Below, one piece after another: positions 61,437 through 61,536 of a stretch of DNA of 61,536 bases. The notes under the pieces are model-generated. The model saw nothing but the letters and a program-made list of their open reading frames with translations. It made no database searches and had not been told where the DNA came from. Position 1 is the stretch's first letter. Each line of letters begins with the position of its first letter. The DNA is from Acidobacteriota bacterium (GTDB lineage: Bacteria > Acidobacteriota > UBA6911): assembly GCA_031271905.1 (NCBI GenBank), contig JAISUT010000061.1, forward strand, positions 1 to 61,536, given 5' to 3'. The position numbers and the translations under genes were made by a program.

Positions 61437-61536
61437 TTATGACGCGACCAGCGGCTTCACTCCCATGGCCTCATAAATCAGCTTCTGCTTCTCCGTGACG
61501 GCGAGGACTTTCGGGCGGCGCCCCTCGCTTTCGTAG
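61437..61536 (-). CDS. C-terminus of a probable IS transposase (cut by window edge)
   Basis: The minus strand reads, in frame up to a TAA at 61437-61439, SEGRRPKVLAVTEKQKLIYE followed by AMGVKPLVAS. This resembles the end of DDE transposases of the IS1634/IS4 type, as remembered, but the catalytic core is outside the window. The 12 bases between this stop and the peptide at 61344 probably contain the insertion-sequence terminus. Confidence 0.5.
   Translation of the reverse strand, partial: YESEGRRPKVLAVTEKQKLIYEAMGVKPLVAS

Overview
The window is high-GC (roughly two-thirds G+C), densely coded bacterial DNA from a Gram-negative organism: it carries an OmpA-type C-terminus, two TolC-like outer-membrane proteins, an AsmA protein, Tat-exported enzymes and an exosortase locus. 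Several genes point to an anaerobic or facultative life: an [FeFe]-hydrogenase maturase (HydF), a tungsten aldehyde:ferredoxin oxidoreductase with a Tat-exported ferredoxin-like partner, a hexaheme cytochrome c, and a cytochrome c maturation CcmE of the cysteine (CXXXY) type known from Desulfovibrio and archaea. These suggest a deltaproteobacterium-like (Desulfobacterota or similar) host. No rRNA or ribosomal-protein marker is present, so the phylum is an inference.

Layout. 0-7 kb: OmpA C-terminus, a BrnT/BrnA toxin-antitoxin pair, a small secreted peptide, YraN, a DUF4139 secreted protein, a DUF4143-type ATPase and an Rpn-family nuclease, interspersed with MITE-like repeats. 7-15.7 kb: uvrA; a secreted glycine-zipper protein with an acidic tail; a zinc-ribbon/PEGA membrane protein; ccmE-ccmF-ccmI-like. 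16-19 kb: AOR plus its Fe-S partner (YdhV/YdhY type). 19-30 kb: AI-2E-type transporter, AsmA, CocE-like hydrolase, thioesterase, a DNA-glycosylase remnant, hydF, aspartate kinase, a NusG paralogue and an unusual ClpX-like ATPase. 30-39 kb: metallo-beta-lactamase hydrolase, a tannase-family protein lacking its catalytic residues, pgi, a CCHC zinc-knuckle protein, a cellobiose-2-epimerase-like protein, an alpha/beta hydrolase and a Tat-exported Fe-S aldo/keto reductase. 39-47.5 kb: exported nitroreductase-like protein, tandem tolC-like genes, PilZ, ferredoxin-nitroreductase, Tat-exported flavodoxin-like protein, hexaheme cytochrome. 47.5-50 kb: uvrB. 50-57 kb: an XrtA exosortase operon (acyltransferase, sugar transferase, prsK, prsR, xrtA, epsI-like). 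57-61.5 kb: HAD hydrolase, ttcA, an RNase Z-like hydrolase, tRNA-Thr(CGT), then a lower-GC tail with a PstS-like membrane protein, a truncated secreted peptide and the end of a transposase.

How the genes fit together. CcmE/F would mature the hexaheme cytochrome; the AOR pair, aldo/keto reductase, nitroreductases and flavodoxin-like protein make an unusually redox-rich, partly periplasmic set. The XrtA block couples a two-component system to exosortase-mediated surface anchoring and exopolysaccharide. The clearest structural novelty is a family of about 120-bp palindromic elements: four full copies, in both orientations, three of them touching or nearly touching gene 3' ends, plus a nested 98-bp element with an exact TTAG target duplication.

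All calls rest on reading the sequence and remembered family motifs; no database search was possible.
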